Origin: Mesorhabditis belari
Lineage: Eukaryota > Nematoda > Chromadorea > Rhabditida > Rhabditidae
Assembly: GCA_958450365.1 (NCBI GenBank)
Contig: CAUEEP010000743.1
Coordinates: 3,960,001 to 4,024,000 of the forward strand
Reading direction: 5' to 3'
DNA: 64,000 bases
Each line of letters begins with the position of its first letter. The first letter of the stretch is position 1. The notes below the pieces were generated by a model that searched no databases, was not told the origin of the DNA, and was given only the letters and a program-made list of their open reading frames with translations. Positions 44,201 through 58,821 of the stretch are shown here, piece after piece. The position numbers were made by a program, and so were the translations under genes.

Positions 44201-45994
44201 ACTAGGGTAGTAAATGGTTTTTTTTTTTGTGAATCACCAATGTCGTTTTGTTGTGTTCAGACCAAAGTTGGCACCGTATCCGCTGAAGAATTCGCGTTGC
44301 TGAAAGGCGAAACAGTGAAGCCGATTGTTGAGGAGCAGCAAAATTTATCTCCGCCACCACTTCAACGTCATGATGGACCTTCGAAACCGCTCAACCCCAC
44401 TGTTTGGACGCAAAAGGCAAAAGAACGTGCTGCTGCCGCTAATGTTGTGGTATGTGCTGTGATTTCACTTCTTTTTTTTTTTAAAAATACCTCTGAACTC
44501 AACATCTAGCATGAAGAAAATCTCCCTGACTAATTTTTGTGGTGGTTTACAGAAATTTAAGCTTTCTAGGTTTAGGAAAAAAAAGGAAAAAACAAACAAT
44601 CCCAATGTTAGAAAGTTTAGAAAAACCCTCTTTAACAAGTCGCTAATCTTGGTGTTTCGCGAAATGACTCCTTTTGTAATAACACAACAGAGAAATCCCC
44701 CTATCAATATATCCATATCCATTCGTTTTCGTTCATTAGCTTTCTTTACTTGTGCAAAACTTTGTGAATATCCTGTACTGTAATCACCAGTTTTTAAAAC
44801 AAAAGGCTAAATCTTAAATAAAAGCCCAAATGCTAGCTTATATTCAAAATGAATTTCTAGCACAAGAGCCCAATCCAGCGAAAGGAAAATGAGGAATCGA
44901 ATCTGAAGAATCGCTTCTATCCGGTTTGTGATAAGACTTTTTAGCAAAAAAACTTTCTTTTTCAAGGTTTCAAAGCCATCAAATCCAGTCGATCAAAAGA
45001 GTCCCCGCAAGCAAAAGACTAGACACAGCGAGAATCCGCCGGTTGAGATGCCCGTTGGATGGGTGAGTTTGAAAAATTTCTCAAATGAATGCTAAATTAA
45101 GTGCAAGATGTCGTAAGCTTTCTACTGTAAGCCTACCGTAAGACTAATCGAAAAAAGCAGACAAAAGACAGACAAAAGGCAGACAAAAGGCAGGCAAAAG
45201 GCAGACAAAAGACAATCTTACAGTCTTACAGTGCATTTATTAACACTTACAAAAGCTATCATCAAAATTTCAGGTATTTGGCACACAACCAGCCGCAGTT
45301 GCTTCAACGGCCAATCAAAATATGTTCCCAGCCGCTCATCCTTCTGTATCATTACTTCAGGATAATGGATTTGAACAAAGTGTACGCGATTGTTTAACTG
45401 AATCTTTTTACTAGAATCTGATTTCAGGTTTATACCACATGGAAAGCGAATTGCCTTAAGCAACGCCGCTCTTTGGGATACGAGTGTGCTGAGATGAACA
45501 CTTTATATCGTTTTTGGTCCTTCTTTTTACGGGATAACTTTAACCGGAAAATGTTCGAGGATTTCCGTGATCTAGCCTTAGAGGATGCCAGTCAAGGGTA
45601 AGTAAAAGAGTTGTGAATCACTAATCAAGAACCCCCATTTTTGCAGATCGCGTTACGGTATCGAGGCTCTCTTCAGGTTTTACAGTTACGGGCTCGAGCA
45701 GAAATTTCGTCCCGAAATCTATAAACATTTCATGAAAGACACGTTGAGCGATTTTAAAAACGAGCAACTCTATGGTTTAGAGAAATTCTGGATGTTTCTT
45801 AAGCGGTTTGTTAGCAAAAAAAAACAGTAAACAGTTGAATGTGAAATATTTTAGATATAAGAACGCAAAGCAGCTCGTCGTTGAGCCGCCACTTGAAGCG
45901 GAACTCGTGAAATTTACGAAACTTGAGGATTTCTGTGTGGTGAGTGCAAAGTAAAAACGCATTTACCAAAGCGAGATTTCAGCATTCAGATTAA
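38210..45994 (+). CDS. larp-1: La-related protein 1 (LARP1): La module and DM15 repeats
   Basis: The start [18 protein letters not shown] is at 38210, after an acceptor-like TTTATCCAG. An Arg/Gly/Lys-rich disordered N-terminus follows ([13 protein letters not shown]). The La motif at about 41930-42180 reads SLKECVRKQ joined to [19 protein letters not shown], then [19 protein letters not shown] and [13 protein letters not shown]. The C-terminal DM15 region at about 45430-45930 contains [56 protein letters not shown] and [24 protein letters not shown]1 binds the cap and TOP motif of ribosomal-protein mRNAs through DM15 and links translation to TOR. Stop TAA 45992-45994 after a tiny last exon (HSD). 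The gene hosts a 606-bp MITE and a GC-rich block that may be an internal promoter. Confidence 0.93.
39771..40376. mobile_element. 606-bp non-autonomous element in larp-1 intron
   Basis: Ends TACCGTATTTATTCTAATAT and, inverted, TACCGTATTTATTCTAATAG; pairing continues imperfectly into the GC-rich AGGCGCACGC. No transposase frame inside. The same TACCGTATTT start is seen in family D and at 51356. Confidence 0.75.
40490..40670 (+). promoter_or_regulatory. GC-rich block, possible internal promoter of larp-1
   Basis: In an otherwise AT-rich intron, about 40510-40640 is CpG-rich (CACACGCGTTTC, GTGTAGGCGCACCGCCC, TTCGCGTGTC) and sits 110 bp before the [14 protein letters not shown] exon. It could drive a shorter isoform keeping the La module and DM15. 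Composition only. Confidence 0.3.
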
Positions 45995-46256
45995 TGACAA
46001 GACGGTCAATGCTAACTTCTAATCGAGAAGGAAATGGGTTTTATGAAACAAAACAAAACAAAAAAATCAGTCTACAATCTATGCTGGTATCTTTCTACTC
46101 TTTGTTTTTCCCTTTTTTTTGTTGCAAACTATAGGTGTTGTTATCGTTTTTCTTTTTCTTTTTTTTTTGTTTTCTATTTTTAGAGTTTATGCATAGTTAG
46201 GATAGTTGTTCTTTTTTTAAAAGCCAGTTTTACTCTTTGTTTTGCACATTCTCGTC
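45995..46256 (+). other. larp-1 3' flank/UTR
   Basis: T-rich tract after the stop codon, no coding signal. No clear AATAAA was seen. Confidence 0.35.
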
Positions 46257-46617
46257 ATTTCTTTGTATACTTACCATTTAAATGCTGATCGGGATGAAAA
46301 AATTCCGTCAAAATACTATTTACATTTTAAAATGACGTCATTTCGACGAAGGAAAAAAAAGATAAAAATCCCGTCAGCATTTATTTGTATACTCACCATT
46401 TAAATGCTGGTCGGGATGAAAATTCCGTAAATGTACTATTTACATTTTACAATGGCGTGCTTTTGACGCAAAAAAAGACAAAGAAAAGCCGTCAGCATTT
46501 ATTTGTATGCTTATCATTTGAATGCTTATCGGGATGAAAATTCCGTGAAAGTACTATTTACATTTGACAATGGCGTGATTTCGACGCAAAAAAAGGCAAA
46601 AATCTCGTCAGCATTTA
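46257..46617. repeat. Three tandem copies of a ~117-bp unit downstream of larp-1
   Basis: Each copy runs TCGTCAGCATTTATTTGTAT, ACCATTTAAATGCTG, TCGGGATGAAAATTCCGT, TACTATTTACATTTTACAAT, then TTTTGACGCAAAAAAAG. Copies start at about 46257, 46375 and 46493. The spacing is regular and divergence is modest. Confidence 0.85.
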
Positions 46618-47210
46618 TTTGGTTGTTGTTGAAATTTTCAGAATTTGCTTTTCATTGGCCAAAATGATAATATCCTTATCTATCACTTGTTTGTTTTTTT
46701 TTTTTTCAAAGAATACAACTTTGTTGAACACTAGGAACGCGATTTTGTTAGGCCTAGTGCAAATAGTCGGAGCATAGTCTATCCATATCTGCTCTGAGCA
46801 TCGTTTTTTCTTGAAAAGATCGATCACTCCCCATTTGCGGCCACAAATAATGATATATTCAACTGTTTTAAGCGCCGCTTTGTCGAGTGATCTGATCAAA
46901 CTTGTTGTGTTGCTCATCATCGTTTTCATTTCTTCTTTTTTTTCTTGTTTTCAACCCATCAAACGACTCCCCTTAATCGCTACCCCACATAAAAAAACTC
47001 TTTGGTCATTCATTTTGCAAATGCTTTTCTTGTCGCATGTTCTATTGGATTTTTGGCCTACTCCTATATTTGTTTTGTACACTTTGATAAACTCTCTTTT
47101 TTTGTTATAAATCATGCTCCGAAAAAAACCCTTGTATTTTTTAAAATGAATGTTTTTTGTTTTATAAAATTGATGAAAACTGCAAGTAAAAAGAAGAAAA
47201 TTTAAAAAAT
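46618..47210. other. Intergenic stretch
   Basis: No exon I can support. Open frames here are AT-driven and match nothing I know. Confidence 0.35.
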
Positions 47211-47466
47211 TGAATAACCGGGACCATGAAGATTGCGCCGAATGAAATTGCCAAAGTTGGTACGTCGTTGTTAGTATTGCAATGCAGAGTTGGTGCTCTC
47301 ACTTTGCGGCCATTTTTCTTGTACTAAACAACAGTTTTTCTAAAAGCTTTGAATGCCACCCTGTAGCCCAATTGAGAAGGGCTACATTTTGATGCCAGAC
47401 TCGTACAAAGGCCGTGGCTAATGACAAATTCATTGCGGCGCAATCTTCATAATCCCGAATAATCAA
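47211..47466. mobile_element. MITE-like foldback, about 255 bp
   Basis: Left TGAATAACCGGGACCATGAA then GATTGCGCCGAATGAAATT; right end is the inverted copy (CATTGCGGCGCAATCTTCAT, AATCCCGAATAATCA). Intergenic. Confidence 0.75.
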
Positions 47467-47926
47467 TGAACTCTACAGTTACAGAATTACCGTATTTTTC
47501 AGGTGAAGCAAGTGTCGAATGAGTTTGAAAACTCTAGAGTAAACCCTCTGAAACCCTGTAAACAATCCCGTAGCACTTACAAGTAACCCTAAGTTGATAA
47601 GAGCAGATTTTTACGTTTAATTAAACCAAAGTTATTCAATCTGACATTGATACTGTTACTGAATACAAATTCTACTATAATTGAACGGCCTACCGTAATC
47701 TTTTTCCAGAAATGTTTGTCTGAAGCCAGTTTTTTTCTATTTTAGACCAAAATCCTTTATTGAGCAAATATTGCGGGCTTTAAAAGCAAAATTGAAATAA
47801 AACGACTGTTATATCTACAGAAAAAAAATCAATTCATAAAAGTGTGTGGGCAAGAGTGAGCAATAAAACTTTGCAAAATTAGATATTCGGGAAAATAGAT
47901 AAATGCAGATATTTTCCAGAGAATAT

Positions 47927-49687
47927 TTAGCAAACTTGCCCGTTTATATAGTGTTTACGCATTTTTCGTAGGAATCGTGACGTTGGTTGTGCTGGGGAAG
48001 GAGGGGAGTTTGACTCGTCGATTTCAATAATAGGGTTTCCAGTAGGAATGCACGGTGGCCCGGTTGTAGGTTGTCGGTCGATAGGCGTTGAAGTGACGCA
48101 AGGCAGAACTGGTGTAGTGGTGACGGGGGAGGAGCCATGGGGATCTGCAAAATTTCATTTACCCCTCGGCCACTCGATCGATTGTGATTTTTGTATTGGT
48201 TAGGTGCTTGGGTATCGTACTTACCGTAAGATCGCTGTACCCTAATCTTTGTTGCCATGTTTAAAATCTATTCTTTGCGCCTTTTCGAGAACGATATCAA
48301 AGGTAAAGTTGAGGTTTTGAAATCTTTAACTCTGGGTTATCATTTGGATATCTGGACTCAAGCGAGCCTTCTCTAGGATCCGCAAAACAGCACAAAGCCT
48401 TCTCTAGGATCCGTAAAACAGCACAAAGCCTTCTCTAGGATCCGTAAAACAGCACAAAGCCCAAGTTTTTCAGTTTTCAAGTGTCATTTAGAGCTTTAGT
48501 ACAGGTATTACGGTGTGTACACTGCAGAAATGGGAAGACTCCAATCCAAACCTAATTCCACCTTTATTTTCTTGGTCGTTCCTTGGCCGATTCCTCTGCA
48601 ATTTTGTCAAACAAGCAGAGAATGTCAATTTCTATTTGTAGACAAAATTTCAGAGCAATCGATCAAGAAATGCCGGAGAAAATCAAGGTGGAATTAGGTT
48701 TGGATTGGAATTTTTCTATGTCTAGTACACTGGATTTGCTAGCCGATAAATTGAACTAAATATACAGACTTTGAGTATTTCAATGATCCAATTGCAACTC
48801 ATATTATCGAATCGTAAATCCAATGCACTAAATATCTAGTTTTTTCTAAAAAAAACCATTTCCTTATCTCATTTTAGTCATGAAAAATGCCATAGTCAGT
48901 TGTGGTTTTAATTTCGGAGGGAGATAGGAAAGAAACACATCAAAAGAGAAGGATTTCGGTTTGTTTTTTTTTCGGATTTTTTAAAGTTTACCTTCAGGTA
49001 ATTTGATCGTTCCGCTAAACGAGTGAATGTAAATGAATTGGTAAAAACTGGTAGAACTGGTAGAACTGATAGAATTAGTGAAAATAAACTCACGACGCGT
49101 AGTGACTTCGCCAGAAATTATTGTTGGTCAGACTGCGGGGTCGACTCGTGATATCGAAATTCGACTCCAGACCCACATAAGCGTAGCCACTAGAATTTTT
49201 TGGGTATACAGATTTTTGGGTATACAATCCAAAACACATTATTCGTTAATGAGAAAAGCGGTAGTTGAGAAGAGCTCAATTGCTCAAATACCTGTATCCC
49301 CGTCTACCATCGATTCGACTTTTCGAATCGATTGTCATTGTCGGAGTCGTGTAGGAGGGTGTTGTGCCTTTAAAAGAGATTTTATATTCACTTCATTTCA
49401 GTAATAAAGCTTAAAAGCTTAAAAAAAAGCCTTTAAACATTTGAAATCCCATAGTTTTCTTTTACCGTATGCTCTCGTCAACGAGTACGGCCTCTCATAA
49501 TTGTGCTCCCGGTGATTTAAATATCTGAATTTCTTTTGTTAACTTTTCCCAGTTTCTCAGCTCACTTATAAATCGGATAACTCCATGAGCGCACTTGAAA
49601 GACATCATATTTTCGAATCGGTTGCTCTTCCTGCAATAATGCGTCTTACTGAGAGATATGTGAATACTACTAGATATAAAAGAGCAA

Positions 49688-49724
<37 letters not shown>

Positions 49725-50847
49725 GTCTGTCTGTCTACTATCTGCTCTGTCTGTCTATCTGTCTGTCTATCTATCTGTCTGTCTATCTATCTGTCTGTCT
49801 ATCTATCTGTCTGTCTATCTATCTGTCTGTCTATCTATCTGTCTGTCTATCTATCTGTCTGTCTATCTGTCTGTCTGTCTATCTGTCTGTCTGTCTATCT
49901 GTCTGTCTGTCTATCTGTCTGTCTGTCTCTCTTAGAATATATTGTAGTTATGCCATTTAAAAGAAATTTTTGAAAAATCGAGTTTATGTGAAAGACCCGG
50001 AAGTTGAACCCTGACCGTGTGAGCTGTAGACAAGTGTGCTCTGCGCCACAATGAAAAGAAATCCGCTAGAAAAACCCGCTCTTAACCATGTTTTTCGGGT
50101 TTTTGACTTGCCATTTAGTAGACAGCAAGATGCCATTTAGTAAACTCACCTCGGCATAGTTGATGCTGGTACGGTAGGGCAACGTCATGAAACCGATCGG
50201 TGTTCGCTTACTGTAAGAAGAGTAGGGTCGACGGCTCTCCTCTATCACCTGAAAGCAATCGCTAAAGCAAAGCAACCTTTTGCAAGAAGACAGAAAGCTT
50301 TATAGTTCAAGAGATTCAAGAGTTTCACTTTGGAATCGGCGATTTCTCGAACAGGAGTGTAGCTGCGGCGAACATCGCGCGAATATCGCTCAGCACAAGC
50401 AGTCGGTGTGTTCTCGCGAGACCAGCGGGACAAATAAGAGTCCCTAAATTTTCAAATTTTCAAATTTTTACTTTTATTTTACTTGCTCGCCGAAGACCAA
50501 TCAGCCGAGCGACTTCTCGGCAATCGAAAAGGATAAGACATTGGGGATTGGAGGAGCTCTTCCAGAGGAAGACTGAATTTCTTGTTAAGAGCAAATCGCT
50601 TTCACGCTCACGGTTCAGCAAAAATTTGTTCGGCTTCTTTTCTCGCAGCAAGTTCTCGCCAACTTTTCCCCTCCGCGTCGCTAAGGAGTTGTCGTGCTTC
50701 GCACAAAATTCGTTCTCGGCTGTAAAAATGCGTCAGTTTTGGAGACTTAAAAAAAAGCTTTAAATTATTCTAAACAACTGTTCTATTTAAAGATAAGAAT
50801 AAGAAAATTTTTGCAAATTACCGTTCAGGATCGGTAGGAGGAGGCAT
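47927..50847 (-). CDS. Tyr/Arg/Ser-rich protein, family not recognised (about ten exons)
   Basis: Phase-consistent exons give MPPPTDPERRERILCEARQL (50847), EGKSWRELAARKEAEQIF, MSYPFRLPRSRSADWSSASK (about 50530), DSYLSRWSRENTPTACAERY and RRSYTPVREIADSK (50440-50330), VIEESRRPYSSYSKRTPIGF and PYRTSINYAE (50250-50150), EEQPIRKYDVFQVRSWSYP (about 49640), NYERPYSLTRAYG (about 49490), PSYTTPTMTIDSKSRIDGR (about 49360), SGYAYVGLESNFDITSRPR and NNNFWRSHYAS (49200-49085), then GTIKLPE. The last exon is DPHGSSPVTTTPV...SRFLRKMRKHY, with stop at 47927-47929. The composition suggests an intrinsically disordered, phosphorylatable scaffold. I do not recognise the family. Ten matching splice phases make the gene convincing. 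Confidence 0.62.
48225..48258 (-). CDS. Possible alternative first exon of the Tyr/Arg/Ser-rich gene
   Basis: MATKIRVQRSY opens at 48258 and ends at a strong GTAAGT donor leaving one base, the same phase as the preceding exon of the long form. Joined to the last exon (47927-48144) it would make a short protein of about 80 aa. An in-frame stop lies just upstream of the ATG, so this is a true start or nothing. Confidence 0.4.
48370..48465. repeat. Three copies of a 32-bp tandem repeat
   Basis: AAGCCTTCTCTAGGATCCGT then AAAACAGCAC repeated three times nearly perfectly, within the Tyr/Arg/Ser-rich gene. Confidence 0.85.
48514..48732. mobile_element. MITE-like foldback
   Basis: CCAATCCAAACCTAATTCCA (48541) is mirrored by TGGAATTAGGTTTGGATTGG ending at 48708, with weaker outer pairing to GTGTACAC. 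Intronic. Confidence 0.75.
49689..49931. repeat. (TCTG)n/(TCTA)n microsatellite with higher-order pattern
   Basis: About 240 bp of tetranucleotides. The centre alternates as GTCTGTCTATCTATCT (16-bp super-unit), flanked by blocks of GTCTGTCTGTCTATCT. In an intron of the Tyr/Arg/Ser-rich gene. Confidence 0.95.
49994..50055 (-). tRNA. Weak tRNA-like relic
   Basis: On the minus strand GTGGCGCAGAGCACAC resembles an A box and CAGGGTTCAACTTCCGG a decayed B box, 30 bp apart. No acceptor stem. A short T-run lies about 17 bp beyond the unit. Confidence 0.25.
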
Positions 50848-51047
50848 TGTAATTGATTTAAAGATTTAGGGTCAAAGAAGAGTAATCCAAATGTGCGGAT
50901 TTGGATTTTGAGTAGATGGGGTAACAACTCTTGAAGTTTATGAGAAAGCGGGAAAGGATGATGGAAAAGAAATGAGAGAAAGGGGGGGTTGCCGTTCGAT
51001 GGAATCGGGGGAGAAGCGGTGAGATCGGTGAAGAAAATCAACTGAAA

Positions 51048-52498
51048 ACAAATAGAGATGCGCTCCCCCCGGAAAAGATCTTTATTGATATGGCTCTCTC
51101 AACTTCTTTTTTTTCTTTCACCATCGACACATATCCACTGCTGCAACGACTCATTCATAAGATTATTTACGGCCTACTGCTAACAAAAAGTGTTTTAAAA
51201 TTGAAATAGTATATTCGTCTTCAGTCTGGATTGCTATGAGCAGGAAGATTTCGTAAATGGAACAAGTCAATCAAAAGTAAAAGCCAAAAGTAAAAGCCAA
51301 GTTTGGAAAAGAAAGTTTTCAATTCATTTGCATTTCGGAAAAGTTGCGCGTGCAATACCGTATTTCTTCGAATAGAAGACCGGGTAAAGAGTATCATCGC
51401 GGTAGAGTATCATCGCGGTAAAGAGTATCACTATATTTGGTTCCTTATCTCTCTAAACTTGGCTCCTTATCTCTCTAAATTTGGTTCCTTATTCCTTCGG
51501 TAAAGAATACCGAAGACCGGGTAAAGAGTATCATCGTGTACTCCTGTGTAGCAGCCCTTTTTAAAATTTCTTTTCTGCATAAAAGCTTTCAATCAAGTGC
51601 TATAGAGCTGGAAAATGACTCAAAAATCTGTTAGCTCATGTGGTATTTTTGAGTCATTTTCCAGCCCTATAGCACTTGAATGAAAGCTTTTATGCAGAAA
51701 AGAAATTTTAAAAAGGGCTGCTACGCAGGAGTACGCGATGATACTCTTTACCCGGTCTTCTATTCGAAGAAATACGGTAATTCTTTTTCAATTATCGAAA
51801 AAAACAATAAAGATAAATGTGTAAATAAAAATTTCAAGGAAATCGAATCGACTTTCGGGAAGGACGATCATTGAAAGACGTGACGGGTTTAAAGAAAGAA
51901 AAAAAGAAATGAATGAGGTGTAAGGATTTGAAGTGAAGAGTGAGGAGAAAAGAAGCTCGAGATTAGAGTCGAGCAAGAGGTTCACGCAAATGATCGACCC
52001 CTCTCTCGAAATGTGGCCAGCTGGCCGTCTTTGCCCGTGCAGACACGTTGTTTAAAGCGTTCTCGCCCCCGCCCTGAAAACAAAAAAAAACATTTACAAA
52101 TAAAACCCCAACCTAGCTATTAGTTTGGATAATTACTAATCAATGTCATTCCCACCGAACCCTTTTTTCGCTACCATACTATGCTTACATGAAACAATAT
52201 TGAATAATGTTTTTGTCGAGCGGTCGACGTAATCTATGCTTTATTCACAAATGAAATCAAATTGAAAAAAATCCATACAGTAAAAAGCATCAAAACACAT
52301 ACGATAAAAACATAATATTTTACAACTAATATGCGTCAGTAATTTGGTCGTCTTCTAAAAAAATTCTAGTAAATAAAATTGAAAGTGTCCAACGAAGATT
52401 TACCAAATGTACATGTTTTTATATGTTTTTCTCAATCCTGCGAGTTTCAGATTTAGCTTTTTTTACACTTTTATTCATAGTTGAATAAAGTATTATTA
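51048..52498. other. Intergenic region between zyg-8 and the Tyr/Arg/Ser-rich gene
   Basis: Holds the foldback element at 51356-51779. On the minus strand at about 52075-51965 an acceptor (TTTTCAG) is followed by the open stretch GGGENALNNVSARAKTASWP then HFERGVDHLREPLARL and a stop; it could be a leftover or untranslated exon. Otherwise nothing recognised. Confidence 0.35.
51356..51779. mobile_element. 424-bp foldback element
   Basis: Ends TACCGTATTTCTTCGAATAG / inverted TACCGTATTTCTTCGAATAG are perfect and continue AAGACCGGGTAAAGAGTATC. The arms pair through AAGCTTTCAATCAAGTGCTA and GGAAAATGACTCAAAAAT around a 20-bp loop at about 51630. The left arm carries an extra duplicated block (GGTAAAGAGTATCA, TTGGTTCCTTATCTCTCTAA). 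Confidence 0.9.
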
Positions 52499-55456
<2,958 letters not shown>

Positions 55457-56121
55457 GTTCAATCCTCCTCAGAATCATAATATTTCTCAATTACACCTAA
55501 AACATTGTAGATAAAATTTTTAAATACCCTAAAGTTTTGCAAAATAAAAGAACAAACATTTGGGAAAAGCAACCCAAGTTGACAAAACCAAATACTCTAG
55601 AAATCTTTATTACGTATGTACCAACTAGATGAAGGATGAATATGCATATTTCAGATCACAGGCAATGAGGATATCGAGGAAAAATGCTATAGTTGACCCT
55701 ATCACAACAAGCACCTGTTTAGAATTATCCCTAAATCAAAATGCCAGAAGTTCATCGTTTTAGTTTTTACTGGGGATTATAAATTTATATGGGGATAGAA
55801 TGTTTAAATTATGGGCATAATAACATCAAATTTAGCTCTAATAGTAGGGCACAAAGCATCTTTAAAGAACAGCAACCCGAATTCAGAAACGATTCTAATT
55901 AATTAAGAACAAGATATCTACATAGTTTCTGGGCATATGCATTAAAGCAAAAGGAATGCTCCAGCTAACAGAAATTATTAATGACTCAGATAACACGATT
56001 ATCACGTTTAAAAGATAGTAAAAGCTAGTAAAAAAATAGGCATTTAACATTTCACAAAGCGAGACTAGGGTAGAAATACATAGGTAAGCAAAATAGTTAG
56101 ATAAGTGGCTACAAGATAGCT
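55457..56121. other. Intergenic stretch between DAG lipase and zyg-8
   Basis: About 665 bp, AT-rich; includes the lipase 3' flank and zyg-8 upstream region. No exon recognised. Confidence 0.35.
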
Positions 56122-58821
56122 TTAAACATCCATTAGACCCTCCTGAACAACAGATCGTTCCAGAATATAGTTGACGTACTTTGGCAAATGATCCGTAACG
56201 GCAGAAGCAGACAGCTTGATATCCGACAAACATCTAAAATAGAGAGTATGTAGATTTTTTCAACCCAAGATTGTCGTTTTAAGCAAAAATGAAATCGCGT
56301 ACTTCGGATCAATCCACTGCTTTATAACTTGTGACTCAGAGTCGTCGTCAGCAAGATAGAGAATATTCCCCGGTGCATATAACTAAAAAAACAGATACTA
56401 TTTAACAGTCAATTCATCATCAATACCTGAATCCGAGATTCGTCAACGGTTATTTGAGTTTGTGGGGGCAGAATTATTTGAGCGTCACCACTCCCATACG
56501 AAAAAGGTGCTCGGTTTCCGCTAAAAAGGGAACGAATTGTAAAAATTGAACTGGACTGTACTCAAAAAGTTGTTGCGTATCCGCGTCCTCCGGATGTACG
56601 CCACTAATCTCCCATCGCGCTTTAAAGAACAGCCGGAAAACTCCCTAAAGATAGATAGTAAATGCTAAAGTTTGCATATTCAATCTTACCTTTATCAGAA
56701 TCTCACATTTTGCTTTTGTTGAGGCGTTTAGTTCGCGGATAATTGCAGCGCGAAGACGGTGCATTGCCTAAAAGAACAATTAAAACATTGTTATGCTAGC
56801 CAACTACAATCAAATTATCTTAAATATAAATAGCTTAAACACACATGGTACGATATTCGAGGCACTACGTCATCCCTTGTCACAACGCTCATTACATGTT
56901 GTCGCATTTCTTCTTGTCCTTCTTCACTAATCACACATCCAGGAGGAGCAAACGCATAACATCGAATGTTTGGGTAAGTTTGTCTAAAATATTCTAGTAA
57001 AGTGGGCCATCCAATCTGGATATTTAGAAAAAAATACTTCAACAGGAGAGTGAGTAAACTGGCAACGCCTGCACCAAGTGAGTGACCACAAACAACTAGT
57101 CCATAATTCGGGTGTAAAACTTGCAAATCTTCCAGAATCTCGTGTTTCCTTAATGAAAACTTGAATAAGTTGAAATTCTCAATCATTACCTCAACTGATC
57201 AAAAACGTAACGAGCACTTCGCAGCATACCACGATGAACTCTAACTTGCCCACGTCCATCCAAATCCGTGTCCTATAAATATTCCTGCATGAAACGGATA
57301 CTTAGTTTGATTATTACCTGTCTTAAAACTGGGTCCGCATCAACATCAACACTTAAAAGTTCATCATCAAGACAGAGATCCGTGACAAGGTCCGTAAGTG
57401 AACAGGATCCACGAATTGTGATCACCACACTATGCGTGTCATGATCAGCCAGGACAACAAAAGGTGTCTAGAATTTCCGAATAAACGATTAAAACTTGAT
57501 TAAACTAACCTCGTACACTCGATTTCTGAAAGAAACGAAGAAAAGGTCGATGTTCTTTTTTTCGGTTGAAAGCACAAAAGCGGCAGTGTTACACAAAAAG
57601 CAATTATCTTCCACGACTAATACCTAAATTTTGGCCAATGTTTGAACTTATCAGCCATTCTACTTGATCACATCGAATTCTTCCACAACAGCGCATCTTT
57701 CTTAGCAAACGCCAATATGGACGAAATCCTGCATGTTGAAATAGATAGGAGGGCCAGCCGTAAACGCAAGTTGCAAAATGAGCAAAGTGTTGTGCCAATT
57801 TTACGTTCATCCATACAGGGACTCCTAAAAACGATAATTAACTTGCAAATGCAAGCCATTTACCTCTATCAACTGCAACCAACGGTGGGTATTTATTGAT
57901 AGGTGAGTGAACAACAAGAAGTAGACCAGCTACAATGTCGGAAAATACATAATCCCCTAAAGCAATAAGGTTTTTTAAACAAGGTGCAAACTTTGAACCT
58001 TCAACGAAGAACGATGCGATCATATTTGCTATGTCATCTACAGCAGTACGCATTAGCTCATCTTGACGGATTTTTAACTAAAAGGACAAAGTTAATTCAT
58101 AAAAGGTATCAACAAACAAGAAACAAGCGTCGACTCCACACTCTTCGGGTGATCAGAACAGCATCCTGAGTATCGTCATGCGACGATGGATTAAAAACTA
58201 AAAATTATTGAAGATGTAACCCTGTTTATCACATGATGGCCTAACCTATGAGAACACCGAATAGCACACAGCCGACAAGCATCCATTGTAGAACAATTGT
58301 GATACGAAGCAGATTTTTGCTATTGCAGACCGAAAACCCTTCTAAAATGTTGAATCATTAGTGTTAAAAAGAGTTTTGTATACCAAAGAACAATATTGTG
58401 GAAACTAAAGTCCAAAGTGCTTCAATGACAAAAAATGGCACCCTGAAGTACAGGCATGATGACACATGTTCACGGCTTTGAGCATTCATGATTGACCCTA
58501 GACTTTAAAAAATTTAACGTTTAAAAAATTTGAGACCTCTAGAGCTGATCCAAACCATAATGACACATAAAGTGACGGTCGCTCCATTCAATATGATTAA
58601 GCCGGCAAGATAAACACGACCGTTCCATTCTTCGCAGTCCAATGGATAATGAAAATAGTAGACAAAACATGCAAATATGATCCTAAAGTTGACAATGTTT
58701 GCTGTTTTGAATTTTACAAAACGAACCATAAGAAACGTATGACGGCTTCAGTTATTCCCGGAAAAACAAAATCGTCGCTGGCGATCCCCCATTTTCTTCC
58801 GAATGCCGAGAGAGAAGGCAT
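56122..58821 (-). CDS. sn-1-specific diacylglycerol lipase (DAGL)
   Basis: The N-terminus MPSLSAFGRKWGIASDDFVF at 58821 matches the DAGL 'MPGxVxFGRRWxxxSDDxVxP' start. Four membrane segments follow (IIFACFVYYFHYPL; LAGLIILNGATVTLCVIMVW; FFVIEALWTLVSTILFFG; IVLQWMLVGCVLFGVLIVF). The catalytic domain includes SVVITIRGSCSLTDLVTDL, the nucleophile elbow VVCGHSLGAGVASLLTLLLK (GxSxG) and CYAFAPPGCVISEE, with DDVVPRISYH near the expected Asp/His region. Stop at 56122-56124. The enzyme cleaves diacylglycerol to 2-monoacylglycerols such as 2-AG. It lies 185 bp downstream of HYPK on the same strand with a TTTGTAG acceptor before its ATG, suggesting a trans-spliced downstream cistron. Confidence 0.9.

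Noticed and set aside
46615..46929. 104-codon minus-strand frame near larp-1
   Set aside because: AT-driven composition and no recognisable relatives; kept out without transcript evidence.
49585..49935. 116-codon frame rich in SVCLSVYLS
   Set aside because: Translation of the TCTG/TCTA microsatellite; the neighbouring real exon is on the other strand.
51970..52076. Possible exon GGGENALNNVSARAKTASWP...
   Set aside because: Has an acceptor and an open frame but no convincing partner exon on either side; mentioned only in the intergenic entry.
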